A stretch of DNA of 64,000 nucleotides from DATCMU01 sp036563245. GTDB lineage: Bacteria > Pseudomonadota > Alphaproteobacteria > Rhizobiales > Devosiaceae. Position 1 is the stretch's first letter. Every line of letters starts with the position of its first letter. The stretch is from assembly GCA_036563245.1 (NCBI GenBank), contig DATCMU010000035.1, positions 40,870 through 104,869 on the forward strand, read 5' to 3'. Positions 34,008 through 43,368 of the stretch are shown here, one piece after another. A model generated the notes under the pieces. It was not told where the DNA came from. It ran no database searches and saw only the letters and a list, made by a program, of their open reading frames with translations. Made by a program: the position numbers and the translations under genes.

Positions 34008-34805
34008 CTAGTGATCGGTCGCGGCTGAGTGATCGGAGACCAGGAAACGCGCCGCGAGCACGCACATGAGGATCGTGAAGAGCAGTACCAGCGAGACCAG
34101 CGCGTTGATGTCGGGGGAGAACCCCAGGCGCATCATCGCCCACAATCTTACCGGAAGTGTCGTCTGGGTGCCTGTCACCAGGATGGTGATCATCGTCTCG
34201 TCGAATGACAGGGCGAAGGCAAGAACCGCTCCCCCAGCCATCGCACTGGAGAGGTTGGGGAAAACGACCCGCCAGAAAGTCTGCCACTGGCTCGCTCCCA
34301 AATCATAGGAGGCCTCGACCAGGGTGGGGCTCATTGATTGCAGGCGCGTCAGTATGGTCCGGTAGACAATGGCGAGCACGAAAACCGTATGCCCGATCAC
34401 GACCGTCAGGAGAGACCTTTCTATCCCCACCTCGCGAAAGAAGACGAGCAGGGCGAGGCCGCTGATGATCGGAGGCATGAGGAAGGGCAGGAAGATCGTG
34501 AAATGCAGGAAGTGCCGACCCCTGCGTTTTGCGTGATAATAAAGCGCCAGAAGCGTTCCCGCGAGGACACTGAGAACGACCGTGCAGACACCGACGACCA
34601 GAGTGGTCTGCAGTGCCGTCAGTATCTCCTGATTTTGGACCAGGGCGGCATAGTTTGAAGACGTGGGTGATCCCCAGTTCACGTCTCCATGCAGGGTCAC
34701 GAAGAACGAGGACGCAATGGGAACCAGCAAAGGGCTGTAGAGCAGAACAGCCACGAGTGCGGTGATCGTACCGAGGGCAATTTGTGGGGTGCGCGACCAG
34801 CTCAT
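34008..34805 (-). CDS. ABC transporter permease, PotC type (second system)
   Basis: 265 residues, six helices, EAA loop LVEASYDLGASQWQTFWRVVFP, then LSFDETMITILVTG as usual in PotC-like proteins. The ATG at 34805 overlaps the stop of the PotB-type gene (ATGA). Longer in-frame starts would run into that gene with no conservation. Confidence 0.92.
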   Translation of the reverse strand: MSWSRTPQIALGTITALVAVLLYSPLLVPIASSFFVTLHGDVNWGSPTSSNYAALVQNQEILTALQTTLVVGVCTVVLSVLAGTLLALYYHAKRRGRHFLHFTIFLPFLMPPIISGLALLVFFREVGIERSLLTVVIGHTVFVLAIVYRTILTRLQSMSPTLVEASYDLGASQWQTFWRVVFPNLSSAMAGGAVLAFALSFDETMITILVTGTQTTLPVRLWAMMRLGFSPDINALVSLVLLFTILMCVLAARFLVSDHSAATDH

Positions 34806-35683
34806 CACAGCGCCACTCCGCGTCTGCGGCCAAACCGCTCCCCGAGCAGAATGGCGGCTATGACCACAACGACGAGGATTGCCGAGAGGGCCGCGCCAAA
34901 CGGCCAATTGAAGGCCATTCCGAACTGGCTGTAGAGCAGCCGGCCGAAAGTGAAGCCGGAGACGCCGCCTACCATCTGGGGTGTCAGGAAATCGCCTATG
35001 GCCAGAACGAATACGAAGCTTCCGGCGGAGGCTACGCCGGGAAGACTGAGCGGGAGCGTTACCCTCAGAAAGGTCTGAAGCCGGTTGGCCCCGAGGTCGT
35101 CAGAGGCGCTGGTCAGGATTCGCGGAATGCGCTCGAGCGTGAGAAAGATCGGCAGGATCGCGAAGGGAATCAACAGAAGCGCGAGCGTGACAAGGATTGC
35201 GTTCATGTTGAAGACAAACAGCGAAGACGGCTGGTCCAGTATCCCGGCTGCAATCAGCCCCCGGTTGAGAAAACCGTTGTAACCAAGGATTGAGCGAATG
35301 GCGTAGATCTTGATCACGTAGCTCATGAGCAAGGGCACGAGCATGAGCATCAGCAGCGCGTAGCGCCAGCGACCCTTTAGGCTGCTCAGGAACAGGGCGG
35401 CCGGGTAGGCCAGGATCACGCAAATCGCCGCCACCGAAAGACAAAGAAGAATGGTGTTCCAGAATACCGGGAGGAAAACCGGGTCCGACACGAAGCGCAC
35501 ATAATTCTGTATCGTGAATGCGTAGATGATCTGACCGTGGTCCACGCTGAAGAAGCTGTAGACAAGGAACATTGCCAGCGGCGCGACGATCAGAAAGAGC
35601 GGCGCCGCGAAGGCGAGAAGAGTAATGCCGAACGCGCCATATGCCGGTCGCTTATGCCGTTCGGTCCTGGCCGCCCGCGTCAT
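34805..35683 (-). CDS. ABC transporter permease, PotB type (second system)
   Basis: 292 residues, six helices; the EAA loop is LTSASDDLGANRLQTFLRVTLP, where the usual Glu-Ala-Ala is replaced by TSASDD, and FVLAIGDFLTPQMVGG follows. It overlaps the ATP-binding gene by 4 bases at its start and the PotC-type gene by 3 bases at its stop. Confidence 0.92.
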   Translation of the reverse strand: MTRAARTERHKRPAYGAFGITLLAFAAPLFLIVAPLAMFLVYSFFSVDHGQIIYAFTIQNYVRFVSDPVFLPVFWNTILLCLSVAAICVILAYPAALFLSSLKGRWRYALLMLMLVPLLMSYVIKIYAIRSILGYNGFLNRGLIAAGILDQPSSLFVFNMNAILVTLALLLIPFAILPIFLTLERIPRILTSASDDLGANRLQTFLRVTLPLSLPGVASAGSFVFVLAIGDFLTPQMVGGVSGFTFGRLLYSQFGMAFNWPFGAALSAILVVVVIAAILLGERFGRRRGVAL

Positions 35684-36780
35684 GCCAATACCAGGTGCGT
35701 TTCGCGCGGGGCGATGCTCAGATCAAGCCGCGCGCCGCGTTGAAGAGTGCTGCCGTCGATGCTGCTCGGCATGCGCATGCGCAGGCGGACGGGATCGGTG
35801 GTCTCGGTCTGCAATTCAGCCACGGTGCTCGACCCGGCGAACGCGATGTCCTCGACGCGCGCGCCCAGCCGGTTGACCTGACTGTCCCCCTCGTGCGGGT
35901 GCAGCGCTTCCGGGCGAAACGCAGCGAAGGCTGGAGCCCCGAAGGGCGCGCTGCGCAGGTGTTCCTGGCCCTCAATGGAGCAGATCAACGTCCCAAGACT
36001 GGTTTGTATGGCTCGCTCGCCGCCCGTCGTGGCGCCGAGCGTTCCGGGCACGAGGTTGTTGTCACCGAAGAACCGCGCCACGAACTCGCAATTCGGTCTG
36101 TAGTAGAGTTCCAGCGGCGTGCCGAGTTGGCGTATGCGGCCCGACTCCATTACGCAGATGCGGTCCGACATGCTGATCGCCTCTTCCTGATCGTGGGTGA
36201 CGAAAAGGAAGGTGGTCTTGATCTCGCGCTGGATCGACTTGAGGAACTCCTGCATCTGTCGCCGCAGCTCAAGGTCAAGCGCGGCGAGCGGTTCGTCCAG
36301 AAGGATGAGGCGGGGCTCGCAGATCAGGGCTCGCGCCAGGGCGACACGTTGCCGCTGGCCACCTGACAGTTGCGCCGGGAAACGGTCGGCAAGAGGCGCG
36401 AGTTGCACCAGTTCAAGAGCATCCGCGACGCGCCGGGCAATCACGTCGCGCGGCATATGCCGAACGGACAAACCATAGCCGACATTGCCTGCGACGGTCA
36501 GATGAGGAAAGAGCGCATAGTCCTGGAACACCGTGTTGAACGGGCGCCGATTGATCGGCATCGCGCTGATATCCTGTTCCTCGAGCAGGATTTCGCCAGC
36601 GGTCACCGACTCAAGACCGCCGATCAGCCGCAGGATCGTCGTCTTGCCGGACCCCGATGGGCCCAGGACAGTGAGAAACTCGCCGTCGCGGATCGTGAGG
36701 TCGATGTCGAAAAGCACGGGAACTTCCCCATAGGATTTCGAAACGGACCGCAGGGTCAACAGGTTTCCAGTCACGCTCAT
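35680..36780 (-). CDS. ABC transporter ATP-binding protein, PotA type (second system)
   Basis: 366 residues. Walker A GPSGSGKTTILRL, signature LSGGQRQRVALARAL, Walker B LILLDEPLAALD, switch FVTHDQEEA, and a TOBE-type C-terminal domain. It energises the second Pot-type importer. A 10-base-pair hairpin separates it from the binding-protein gene, which should lower its expression relative to the binding protein. Confidence 0.93.
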   Translation of the reverse strand: MSVTGNLLTLRSVSKSYGEVPVLFDIDLTIRDGEFLTVLGPSGSGKTTILRLIGGLESVTAGEILLEEQDISAMPINRRPFNTVFQDYALFPHLTVAGNVGYGLSVRHMPRDVIARRVADALELVQLAPLADRFPAQLSGGQRQRVALARALICEPRLILLDEPLAALDLELRRQMQEFLKSIQREIKTTFLFVTHDQEEAISMSDRICVMESGRIRQLGTPLELYYRPNCEFVARFFGDNNLVPGTLGATTGGERAIQTSLGTLICSIEGQEHLRSAPFGAPAFAAFRPEALHPHEGDSQVNRLGARVEDIAFAGSSTVAELQTETTDPVRLRMRMPSSIDGSTLQRGARLDLSIAPRETHLVLA

Positions 36781-36813
36781 TGCCGAAGATCGTCCTGACT
36801 TGCACGGTCGGGT

Positions 36814-36839
36814 GGTGACCCGGAAGATCCCGGGTCACC
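36814..36839 (-). terminator. Stem-loop between binding-protein and ATPase genes
   Basis: GGTGACCCGG (36814-36823) pairs exactly with CCGGGTCACC (36830-36839) around a 6-base loop. No T-tract follows on the minus strand, so it probably acts as partial terminator or 3' mRNA stabiliser, as at 25589. Confidence 0.55.
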
Positions 36840-36868
36840 GGATGGTTGGATGGTGTCGCCCCTTGGGA

Positions 36869-37894
36869 TCAGGGCGTGGCTTTCACCTCGTTCCACAGGT
36901 CGGACCGCTTGAGCGGGTCTTCGACCGGCTCGAGCCAGACCAGCTTGTCGTTGGCGCCGGCACTACCGGTTTCGGTTACGGAGTTTCCAAAACCTGTCCG
37001 CTGTGACAGTTCGGAGCTGACTTTCTCGCTGATCATGAAGTTGATCCACTTGTGGGCCGCATCCAGATCGCGAGCGCCCTTGGAGATGACCCAGTTGTCG
37101 AGCCATGCGAGCGCGCCTTCCTTGGGATTGACGTAGGCGACCGGCGCGCCGACCTCCTGCATCGCTTTCACCTGCTGCTGGCCATAGTTCGCCCAGATCA
37201 GCGCCACATCGTTGTTCTGGTAGATCTGCTGGGCCTCATCAGCGGTCGTGTAGAAGCTGAGCACATTGTGCTTGAGGTCGACCAGCTTCTCCTTGACCTT
37301 CTCCATCTGATCGGCGGTCAGATGGAAGGGGTCCTTGTAGCCAAGGGTGAGCGCGGTGAATGAGAAGTTATGCTCGCCATTGTCGTAGGCGAGAACCTTG
37401 CCCTTGTATGCCGGATCCCACATCACATCCATCGAAGTGGGCGCAGGCTTCACCTTGTTCGTGTCGTAGATCAGACCGATGGAATCGAAGGCGAATGGGA
37501 TGCCATACACCTTGCCGTCCTTGGTTACCCCGCCAACAGCTTCCAGATCACGGAAACGAGGCAGGACATTGGGCTGGTTTGGCAGCTTGCTGACATCGAT
37601 CGGCGAGACCAGGTCCGCTTGTATGTAACGCTGCAGTTGCGCGGTATTGACGGCGAAGACATCGAAGTCCTTGCCTTCCGAACCCTTGATCTTGGCCCAG
37701 ATCTCGTCATCGCTGCCGATGAAGACGACATCGACACCGATTCCGGTTTCGGCCGTAAACGCTTTCACCCAGTCGGGATCGGCATAACCGTCCCAGGCCA
37801 GGACACGCAGATTCTGCGCGAATGCAGCCGATGTCATCATGCCGACGCCGACCGCCGCAACCGCGATGCTGGCGAGAAGTTTTCTCAGTTTCAT
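36869..37894 (-). CDS. Periplasmic binding protein, PotD/PotF type (second system)
   Basis: 341 residues; signal peptide MKLRKLLASIAVAAVGVGMM with cleavage after AFA. The mature start NLRVLAWDGYADPDWVKAF is of the PotD family, and DVFAVNTAQLQRYIQADLV and LALIWANYG follow. It differs clearly from the binding protein at 15609. Its operon encodes aldonate-type catabolic enzymes, so it may bind a sugar acid or sugar amine rather than a polyamine; this is inference from context. Confidence 0.9.
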   Translation of the reverse strand: MKLRKLLASIAVAAVGVGMMTSAAFAQNLRVLAWDGYADPDWVKAFTAETGIGVDVVFIGSDDEIWAKIKGSEGKDFDVFAVNTAQLQRYIQADLVSPIDVSKLPNQPNVLPRFRDLEAVGGVTKDGKVYGIPFAFDSIGLIYDTNKVKPAPTSMDVMWDPAYKGKVLAYDNGEHNFSFTALTLGYKDPFHLTADQMEKVKEKLVDLKHNVLSFYTTADEAQQIYQNNDVALIWANYGQQQVKAMQEVGAPVAYVNPKEGALAWLDNWVISKGARDLDAAHKWINFMISEKVSSELSQRTGFGNSVTETGSAGANDKLVWLEPVEDPLKRSDLWNEVKATP

Positions 37895-37947
37895 AGCCGT
37901 TCTCCTTGCTCCCTACGGTGACCCGTCAGGGCCCCTCATTGACCTGT

Positions 37948-38982
37948 CTAAAGTTGCTTCACCAAGACGGGTCCTTCGTCCGGCACGGACTCCATGCGGT
38001 TTATCAATGGCTTACCGAAAGCCTGTGCCTGGATTTCGAATGTATCGCCCGGTTCAGTGCGAATGCCGGATGCAAAACTCATGACGGCTGCACCGAAGAA
38101 GTAGGCATGCAGATCGCCCGGGCGCCGGTGCATCGAATAGCGGAAGTGGTAGTGTTCAAGGTTCGCGATGGAGTGGGACATATGCGCTTCGCCAGAAAGG
38201 AATTCCTCCTCCCAGATCACGCGGCCGTCACGCAGAACCCTTGATGTCCCTCGCACTTCCTGGGGCAGTTCCCCCAGAAGCAGCTCCGGCCCGATGGAAC
38301 AGGCGCGCAATTTGGAATGCGCGAGATAGAGGTAGTTTTCCGCCTCTGTCAGGTGGTCGGAGTACTCGTTTCCGAGCGCATAGCCGATGCGATAAGGCGT
38401 ACCCTCCGGACCAATATAGTAAAGCCCCACGATTTCGGCTTCCTCTGCGCCTGCCTTGGCGAATGAGGGGAGTGGAAGTGGCGCTCCAGGCGGAACAACG
38501 CATGTGCCCACGCCCTTGTAGAACCATTCGGGCTGTACACCGATCTGGCCCTTTTTCGGTTTGCCGCCTTGGAGTCCCATCCGGAAGATCTTCAGGGAAT
38601 CGGACTCCTCGGCATCGTCGCCGTGGGTCAGAACGTGCATCTGGTTACGCGCCGCGGCACTGCCCGTGTGCGTCAGTCCTGTTCCGGTGACCATGAAGCG
38701 GGCCGGCTCGGGGTGATCGACAGGGGGGAGCACCAGACCCGCCCGCAGCAATGCGTCATAATCGACGGATGGCTCGGTGGCGCGTTCGAGCACGATATTG
38801 GCGATGTCCGTGCCGCGGGTCACGGCCTCTTCGGCGAGATCCAGCACGCGTGCGACGCCATGCAGGGGTACGAGGCGTTCGCCATCCGGCTGAACCATTC
38901 CGACCCGGCGTTCGCCGGCATCGGTCTTGAACTGGACCAGCCTGATTGGCCGATCCCCACCGGCTCCATTAGAAGCGGTCAT
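37948..38982 (-). CDS. Fumarylacetoacetate-hydrolase family protein, AraD1 type
   Basis: 344 residues. The C-terminal half has the FAH fold: the segment VTGTGLTHTGSAAARNQMH, GNEYSDHLTEAENYLYLAHSK, and RPGDLHAYFFGAAVMSFASG. AraD1-type members process 2-keto-3-deoxy sugar acids in non-phosphorylative pentose pathways. The ATG at 38982 overlaps the stop of the upstream SDR gene (ATGA). With the IlvD/Edd dehydratase upstream, action on a 2-keto-3-deoxyaldonate is likely. Confidence 0.88.
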   Translation of the reverse strand: MTASNGAGGDRPIRLVQFKTDAGERRVGMVQPDGERLVPLHGVARVLDLAEEAVTRGTDIANIVLERATEPSVDYDALLRAGLVLPPVDHPEPARFMVTGTGLTHTGSAAARNQMHVLTHGDDAEESDSLKIFRMGLQGGKPKKGQIGVQPEWFYKGVGTCVVPPGAPLPLPSFAKAGAEEAEIVGLYYIGPEGTPYRIGYALGNEYSDHLTEAENYLYLAHSKLRACSIGPELLLGELPQEVRGTSRVLRDGRVIWEEEFLSGEAHMSHSIANLEHYHFRYSMHRRPGDLHAYFFGAAVMSFASGIRTEPGDTFEIQAQAFGKPLINRMESVPDEGPVLVKQL

Positions 38983-39758
38983 ACCCATCCCCCATCTACG
39001 ATATATTGCTGGCTCGTGCACATGCGGCTGTCGTCGGCGGCGAGGAAAAGCACCATCCGGGCGATATCGGCGGGCATGAGCCGGTCAGGCAGGCATTGCC
39101 TGTCCTTGAGCTGGCGCTCACCCTCCTCGTTGAGCCAGAGCCGCACCTGCCTTTCCGTCATCACCCATCCCGGCGCGATGCAGTTGACGCGGATGCGTTC
39201 TGGGCCAAACTCGCGCGCGAGTGCCCGGGTCATGCCCCAAACAGCGGACTTGGAAGTGACGTAGGCCGGACAGTCCGGATCGCCCACCATCCAGGTTATG
39301 GAGCCGAAATTGATTATGGATCCGCCGCCATTGGCCCTCATCATTGGGCGTACCGCCTGCGCGGCAAAGAACTGATGACGAAGATTGACTTGCAGCCTGT
39401 CGTCCCAATATTCGACTGTCACGTCTTCCGTTTGGTGACGATCGTCGTTTCCTGCATTGTTGCAGAGGACCTCTATCGGGCCGTTTTCTTCCGCCGCTCT
39501 TGCGATGGCCGCGCGCAGGCTATCGATGTCGTGCAGATCGCAGGGAATGAAGAGCGGCGTGCCATTGCCCGCCTCGGCGGCAGAGCGTTGCACCGCTCTT
39601 GAAGCGTCTTCAGCGATATCGACGAACGCGACCTTGCTGCCCTGGGCACAGAAGTGATGCACCAGGCTTTCTCCGATGCCACTGCCGCCGCCGGTGATGA
39701 AGACGCTGCGGCCCATGAGGCTGGGATAATTTGCGGGATTTGCGATTTCAGATTGCAT
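38979..39758 (-). CDS. Short-chain dehydrogenase, aldose dehydrogenase-like
   Basis: 259 residues. NAD(P) site VFITGGGSGIGESLVHHF, NNAG motif CNNAGNDDR, catalytic Ser in NFGSITWMVG and YxxxK in AYVTSKSAVWG. The C-terminal part GWVMTERQVRLWLNEEGERQ then CLPDRLMPADIARMVLFLAAD closely resembles bacterial D-xylose/L-arabinose/D-galactose dehydrogenases of this family. It would oxidise the sugar at C1 to the lactone. The exact sugar is not known. Confidence 0.88.
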   Translation of the reverse strand: MQSEIANPANYPSLMGRSVFITGGGSGIGESLVHHFCAQGSKVAFVDIAEDASRAVQRSAAEAGNGTPLFIPCDLHDIDSLRAAIARAAEENGPIEVLCNNAGNDDRHQTEDVTVEYWDDRLQVNLRHQFFAAQAVRPMMRANGGGSIINFGSITWMVGDPDCPAYVTSKSAVWGMTRALAREFGPERIRVNCIAPGWVMTERQVRLWLNEEGERQLKDRQCLPDRLMPADIARMVLFLAADDSRMCTSQQYIVDGGWV

Positions 39759-39771
39759 GCATGGTCACCAG

Positions 39772-41499
39772 TCAGTGGGAGTGCCGGGGAACGCCGGCGC
39801 CTCGCCGGCCCACGAGGAAGTCGAAGTCGCACCCCTCGTCAGCCTGGAGCACGCGTTCGACATAAAGGCTTGCGTATCCACCCGCAGGCGGCGGTGGAGG
39901 TACCCATTCCGCCTTGCGACGCTCGAGCTCGTCGTCGCTGACAAGAAGTTCGAGGCGACGCCCCTTCACGTCGAGTTCAATCAGGTCGCCGTCCCGCACC
40001 AACGCCAAAGGCCCGCCGGCCGCCGCTTCCGGCGCCGTATGCAGAACGACCGTTCCATAGGCGGTGCCGCTCATGCGGGCATCGGAGATGCGCACCATGT
40101 CGGAAACCCCCTGCTGCAGCAGCTTTGCGGGGAGGGGCATGTTGCCCACTTCCGCCATGCCGGGATAGCCTCGAGGTCCGCAGTTCTTGAGGACAAGAAC
40201 CGAATTGGCGTCGACATCCAGGTCAGGATCGTCGATCCGGGAGTGGAAGTGCTCGATGTTCTCGAAAACAACGGCCTTTCCACGGTGCTGCATCAGTTCC
40301 GGCGTTGCCGCGGATGGCTTGATGACAGCGCCCGCCGGAGCGAGGTTTCCGCGCAGGACCGCAATGCCGCCCTCGGGCGTCAGCGGATTGTCGAGAGGTC
40401 GGATGACTTCGGAATTGTAGTTCTCGGCGCCGGCAATGATATCCCCCAGCGTCTGCCCAGCGACCGTCATCTGGTTCCGGTGCAGCAATCCCCTGGAATC
40501 GAGCGCGGCCATGACGACGGGAAGCCCGCCCGCATAGTAGAAGTCCTCCATGAGGAACTTGCCCGACGGCATGAGATTGACAATCGTGGGTATGTCCCGG
40601 CCGAGCCGATCCCAGTCGTCAAGGGTCAGATCGATCCCGATGCGGCGAGCGATGGCGATGAGATGAATGACGGCATTTGTTGATCCGCCGATGGCGCCAT
40701 TCACCCGGATGGCGTTTTCAAACGCCTCGCGCGTGAGGATCTGCGAGAGCCGGACATCGTCTTCAACCAGTTTGACGATCCGCCTGCCGGCGTTGTGGGC
40801 CAGGACGTTCCGGCGGGCGTCGACAGCGGGTATTGCCGCGTTCTGGGGCAGGGCGATCCCCAATGCCTCGACCATGCTTGCCATGCTCGAGGCCGTGCCC
40901 ATGGTCATGCAAGTGCCGGCCGAACGGCTCTGTCCCTGTTCGGCCGCGATGAAATCCTCGACCCGCATGCGGCCCGCGCGAACGTCTTCGGCAAATTTCC
41001 AGACGTGTGTGCCCGAGCCGATGTCCTGTCCCCTGAACTTGCCGTTGAGCATCGGGCCACCCGACACGACAATCGTGGGAAGATCGCAGGAGGCCGCGCC
41101 CATCACGAGCGAGGGCGTTGTCTTGTCGCAGCCCACCAGAAGGACGACGCCATCGACGGGGTTGCCCCTTATCGATTCCTCCACGTCCATGCTGGCAAGG
41201 TTGCGAAACAGCATGGCAGTGGGCCGCATGTTGCTTTCGCCCAGCGACATCGCGGGGAATTCGAGGGGCAATCCGCCCGCCTCGTAGACACCACGCTTTA
41301 CGCGCTCGGCGAGGCCGCGCAGGTGAGCGTTGCAGGGAGTGAGTTCCGACCAGGTGTTGCAGATGCCGATTACGGGTCGTCCGTCAAACACGTCGTCCGG
41401 AAAGCCCTGGTTCTTCATCCAGCTGCGATGCATGAAGGCATTCTTGCCGTCGCCGCCGAACCATGCGGTCGAGCGCAGCTTGCGTTTGGTTTCGGTCAC
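39772..41499 (-). CDS. IlvD/Edd-family sugar-acid dehydratase
   Basis: 575 residues. Cysteines for the Fe-S cluster lie in GICNTWSELTPCNAH, LLVGCDKTTPSLVMG and SAGTCMTMGTASSM. The C-terminal domain ends YASLYVERVLQADEGCDFDF, as in L-arabonate/D-xylonate/galactonate dehydratases rather than IlvD. It converts an aldonate to a 2-keto-3-deoxyaldonate. It overlaps the GntR gene upstream by 4 bases (ATGA). Confidence 0.92.
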   Translation of the reverse strand: MTETKRKLRSTAWFGGDGKNAFMHRSWMKNQGFPDDVFDGRPVIGICNTWSELTPCNAHLRGLAERVKRGVYEAGGLPLEFPAMSLGESNMRPTAMLFRNLASMDVEESIRGNPVDGVVLLVGCDKTTPSLVMGAASCDLPTIVVSGGPMLNGKFRGQDIGSGTHVWKFAEDVRAGRMRVEDFIAAEQGQSRSAGTCMTMGTASSMASMVEALGIALPQNAAIPAVDARRNVLAHNAGRRIVKLVEDDVRLSQILTREAFENAIRVNGAIGGSTNAVIHLIAIARRIGIDLTLDDWDRLGRDIPTIVNLMPSGKFLMEDFYYAGGLPVVMAALDSRGLLHRNQMTVAGQTLGDIIAGAENYNSEVIRPLDNPLTPEGGIAVLRGNLAPAGAVIKPSAATPELMQHRGKAVVFENIEHFHSRIDDPDLDVDANSVLVLKNCGPRGYPGMAEVGNMPLPAKLLQQGVSDMVRISDARMSGTAYGTVVLHTAPEAAAGGPLALVRDGDLIELDVKGRRLELLVSDDELERRKAEWVPPPPPAGGYASLYVERVLQADEGCDFDFLVGRRGAGVPRHSH

Positions 41500-42308
41500 G
41501 CTTCGGCCTCCGCGTGTTGCGGGCGCGCTTTATGGAGATCCAGCCCTCTGCGCACATCCTGTTCAGCACCGTCGATCAGAGCGGCCATCGCCTTGTGGGC
41601 ACCAGGCCCATCGCCAAGCACAATGCGGTTCAGGACCTCCTTGTGCATCGGCAATGAGTGGCTCTGTCCGGCTGGATTGTGGTCCGACAGCCTGAAACTC
41701 ATCATCAGGGCCGTCTCGATGAGGGCGCCCAGCGAGCCGATCAGCTCGTTGCCCGTCATGGTGAGAATGGTCTTGTGGAACTGGAGGTCCGGTTCCGCGA
41801 AAAGCGCGCCGTTGTCTCCGGCCGCTTCCATCTCCTCCAGGGCCTTCTGCAGCACCGCGACTTCTTCGGCTTCTGCATTCCTTGCGGCAAGCGCGGCCGC
41901 CACCGGCTCGATGGCCCGGCGCAGTTCGAACAGCGCGTTCACGTCTTTTTCGGACGGGGCGTCCGAGTAGCGCCACAAGAGAATGTCCGGGTCGAGGAAA
42001 TTCCAGTTTGAGCGCGGAAGCACCTTTGTCCCGGTCTTGGGACGCGCAACGACCAGCCCCTTGCCGGCCAGAACCTTCACGGCTTCCCTGAGTACCGTGC
42101 GGCTGATCCCGAGCATTTCGCCAAGATCGTCCGCATTGGGAAGCGTTTCGCCGGGCAGGAAGTCGCCGTTCACAATCCGCTTTCCGATTTGCTCGACAAC
42201 CGATTGATGCAGGCTTCCATACCGCCCTTCCTCTGCGCGGCCTTGGCCGCCCGGGGTCAGCCGGCCCCTCGCGGCAGCAAATGGCGTTGCTTTGGTTCTA
42301 TTCTTCAT
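41496..42308 (-). CDS. GntR-family (FadR subgroup) regulator
   Basis: 270 residues. Winged helix VVEQIGKRIVNGDFLPGETL then LGEMLGISRTVLREAVKVLAGKGLVVARPKTGT; the C-terminal FCD domain has ELRRAIEPVAAALAARNA and DLQFHKTILTMTGN. Such regulators repress sugar-acid catabolic genes and release DNA on binding the acid. The start at 42308 lies inside a perfect 15-base palindrome. The first 40 residues are not conserved in the family, so a downstream start is possible. Confidence 0.92.
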   Translation of the reverse strand: MKNRTKATPFAAARGRLTPGGQGRAEEGRYGSLHQSVVEQIGKRIVNGDFLPGETLPNADDLGEMLGISRTVLREAVKVLAGKGLVVARPKTGTKVLPRSNWNFLDPDILLWRYSDAPSEKDVNALFELRRAIEPVAAALAARNAEAEEVAVLQKALEEMEAAGDNGALFAEPDLQFHKTILTMTGNELIGSLGALIETALMMSFRLSDHNPAGQSHSLPMHKEVLNRIVLGDGPGAHKAMAALIDGAEQDVRRGLDLHKARPQHAEAEA

Positions 42309-42318
42309 ATGATATGAA
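42304..42318. promoter_or_regulatory. 15-base palindrome over the GntR start codon
   Basis: TTCATAT-G-ATATGAA is perfectly symmetric around a central base. It overlaps the predicted GntR start and is 33 bases before the divergent mutarotase start. The two starts are only 42 bases apart, so one repressor site here could shut both directions. Confidence 0.55.
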
Positions 42319-42350
42319 TGATGGAGACAACAACAGGAGTCAAGCGCCAC

Positions 42351-43283
42351 ATGAAGGATTTTGATGGGCTTCCAGATGGTGACGGTTTGGTGCGTATCGC
42401 AGACGGTGAGGCGAGCGTGGTCCTTGCGCCCCGCATTGGCGGCGCGATTGCGGCCTATCGCTGGGAAACATCGGGTGGCACTCTCGATTGGCTGCGTCCG
42501 GCCGCGGTCGATGCGATCAGGCGCGCTGACGCCGGCAGCATGAGTTGCTTCCCGCTCGTCCCGTATTCCAACCGGATCAGGAACGGCAAATTCCGGTTCA
42601 GGGGCGAGGATGTCCGTTTGCCTGTATCACCGTCGGAAGACCCGCATTTTGAACATGGTCATGGCTGGAGAAAGCCATGGGAAGTTCTCGAAGTCGGTCC
42701 GGACAAGGCGGTCATGCGCTATGTTCACGAGGCTGATGAGTGGCCATGGCGCTATGAAGCCGTTCAGCAGGTCAGTCTCATTGCGGGCGCGCTGGTCCTG
42801 GACCTGAGCATCAGGAATCGGTCGGAGCGTTTCATGCCTGCGGGGCTCGGTATCCACCCATACTTCCCTGTGACGCCGAAGGCGCGCGTCGAGGCTCGCG
42901 TTGCCCGAATGTGGGAAACGGATTCAGAGGTGCTCCCGACAAGACTCGTCAGGCCACGGGCCGGGGCCGATCCAAACACGGGGATCGAGATATCCGCGCT
43001 GGATATCGACAATGTCTTCACTGGGTGGACGGGTAACGCGCGCATTATCTGGCCGGAGAAAGGCGCGTCCCTCGCACTCAACGCAGAGGGGCGGTTGCAC
43101 TTTCTCGTTCTTTACGCGCAAAGGAGCGAGGCTGACTTCTGTGTTGAGCCCGTGAGCAACGCGACCGATGCTTTCAATCTCGGCGATGCGGACGAAAGCG
43201 ATGTCGGCGTCACAGCGCTTGCACCCGGTGACTGCCTGACGGCCAGGATTGAGCTGTGTCCGGAAATTGGCACCCCAGGGTGA
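42351..43283 (+). CDS. Aldose 1-epimerase family protein (divergent copy)
   Basis: 310 residues. Blocks are LAPRIGGAIAAYRW, LVPYSNRIRNGKF, HFEHGHGWRKPWEV, the His block GIHPYFPV and the catalytic-Glu block DFCVEPVSNATDAFN. This subgroup differs from the GalM at 594 and is found in sugar-acid operons. The ATG at 42351 follows AGGAG by 10 bases; in-frame ATGs at 42318 and 42321 would lie inside the operator. It would supply the right anomer to the SDR of the divergent operon. Confidence 0.9.
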   Translation: MKDFDGLPDGDGLVRIADGEASVVLAPRIGGAIAAYRWETSGGTLDWLRPAAVDAIRRADAGSMSCFPLVPYSNRIRNGKFRFRGEDVRLPVSPSEDPHFEHGHGWRKPWEVLEVGPDKAVMRYVHEADEWPWRYEAVQQVSLIAGALVLDLSIRNRSERFMPAGLGIHPYFPVTPKARVEARVARMWETDSEVLPTRLVRPRAGADPNTGIEISALDIDNVFTGWTGNARIIWPEKGASLALNAEGRLHFLVLYAQRSEADFCVEPVSNATDAFNLGDADESDVGVTALAPGDCLTARIELCPEIGTPG

Positions 43284-43368
43284 GTCAGATGGCCTGGAAA
43301 ACAAGCCCTCACGCTGGCCGGCGCGATGGGAATCTGACGCGCGGGTCGGACGGTCGTGCTCCCACTTG

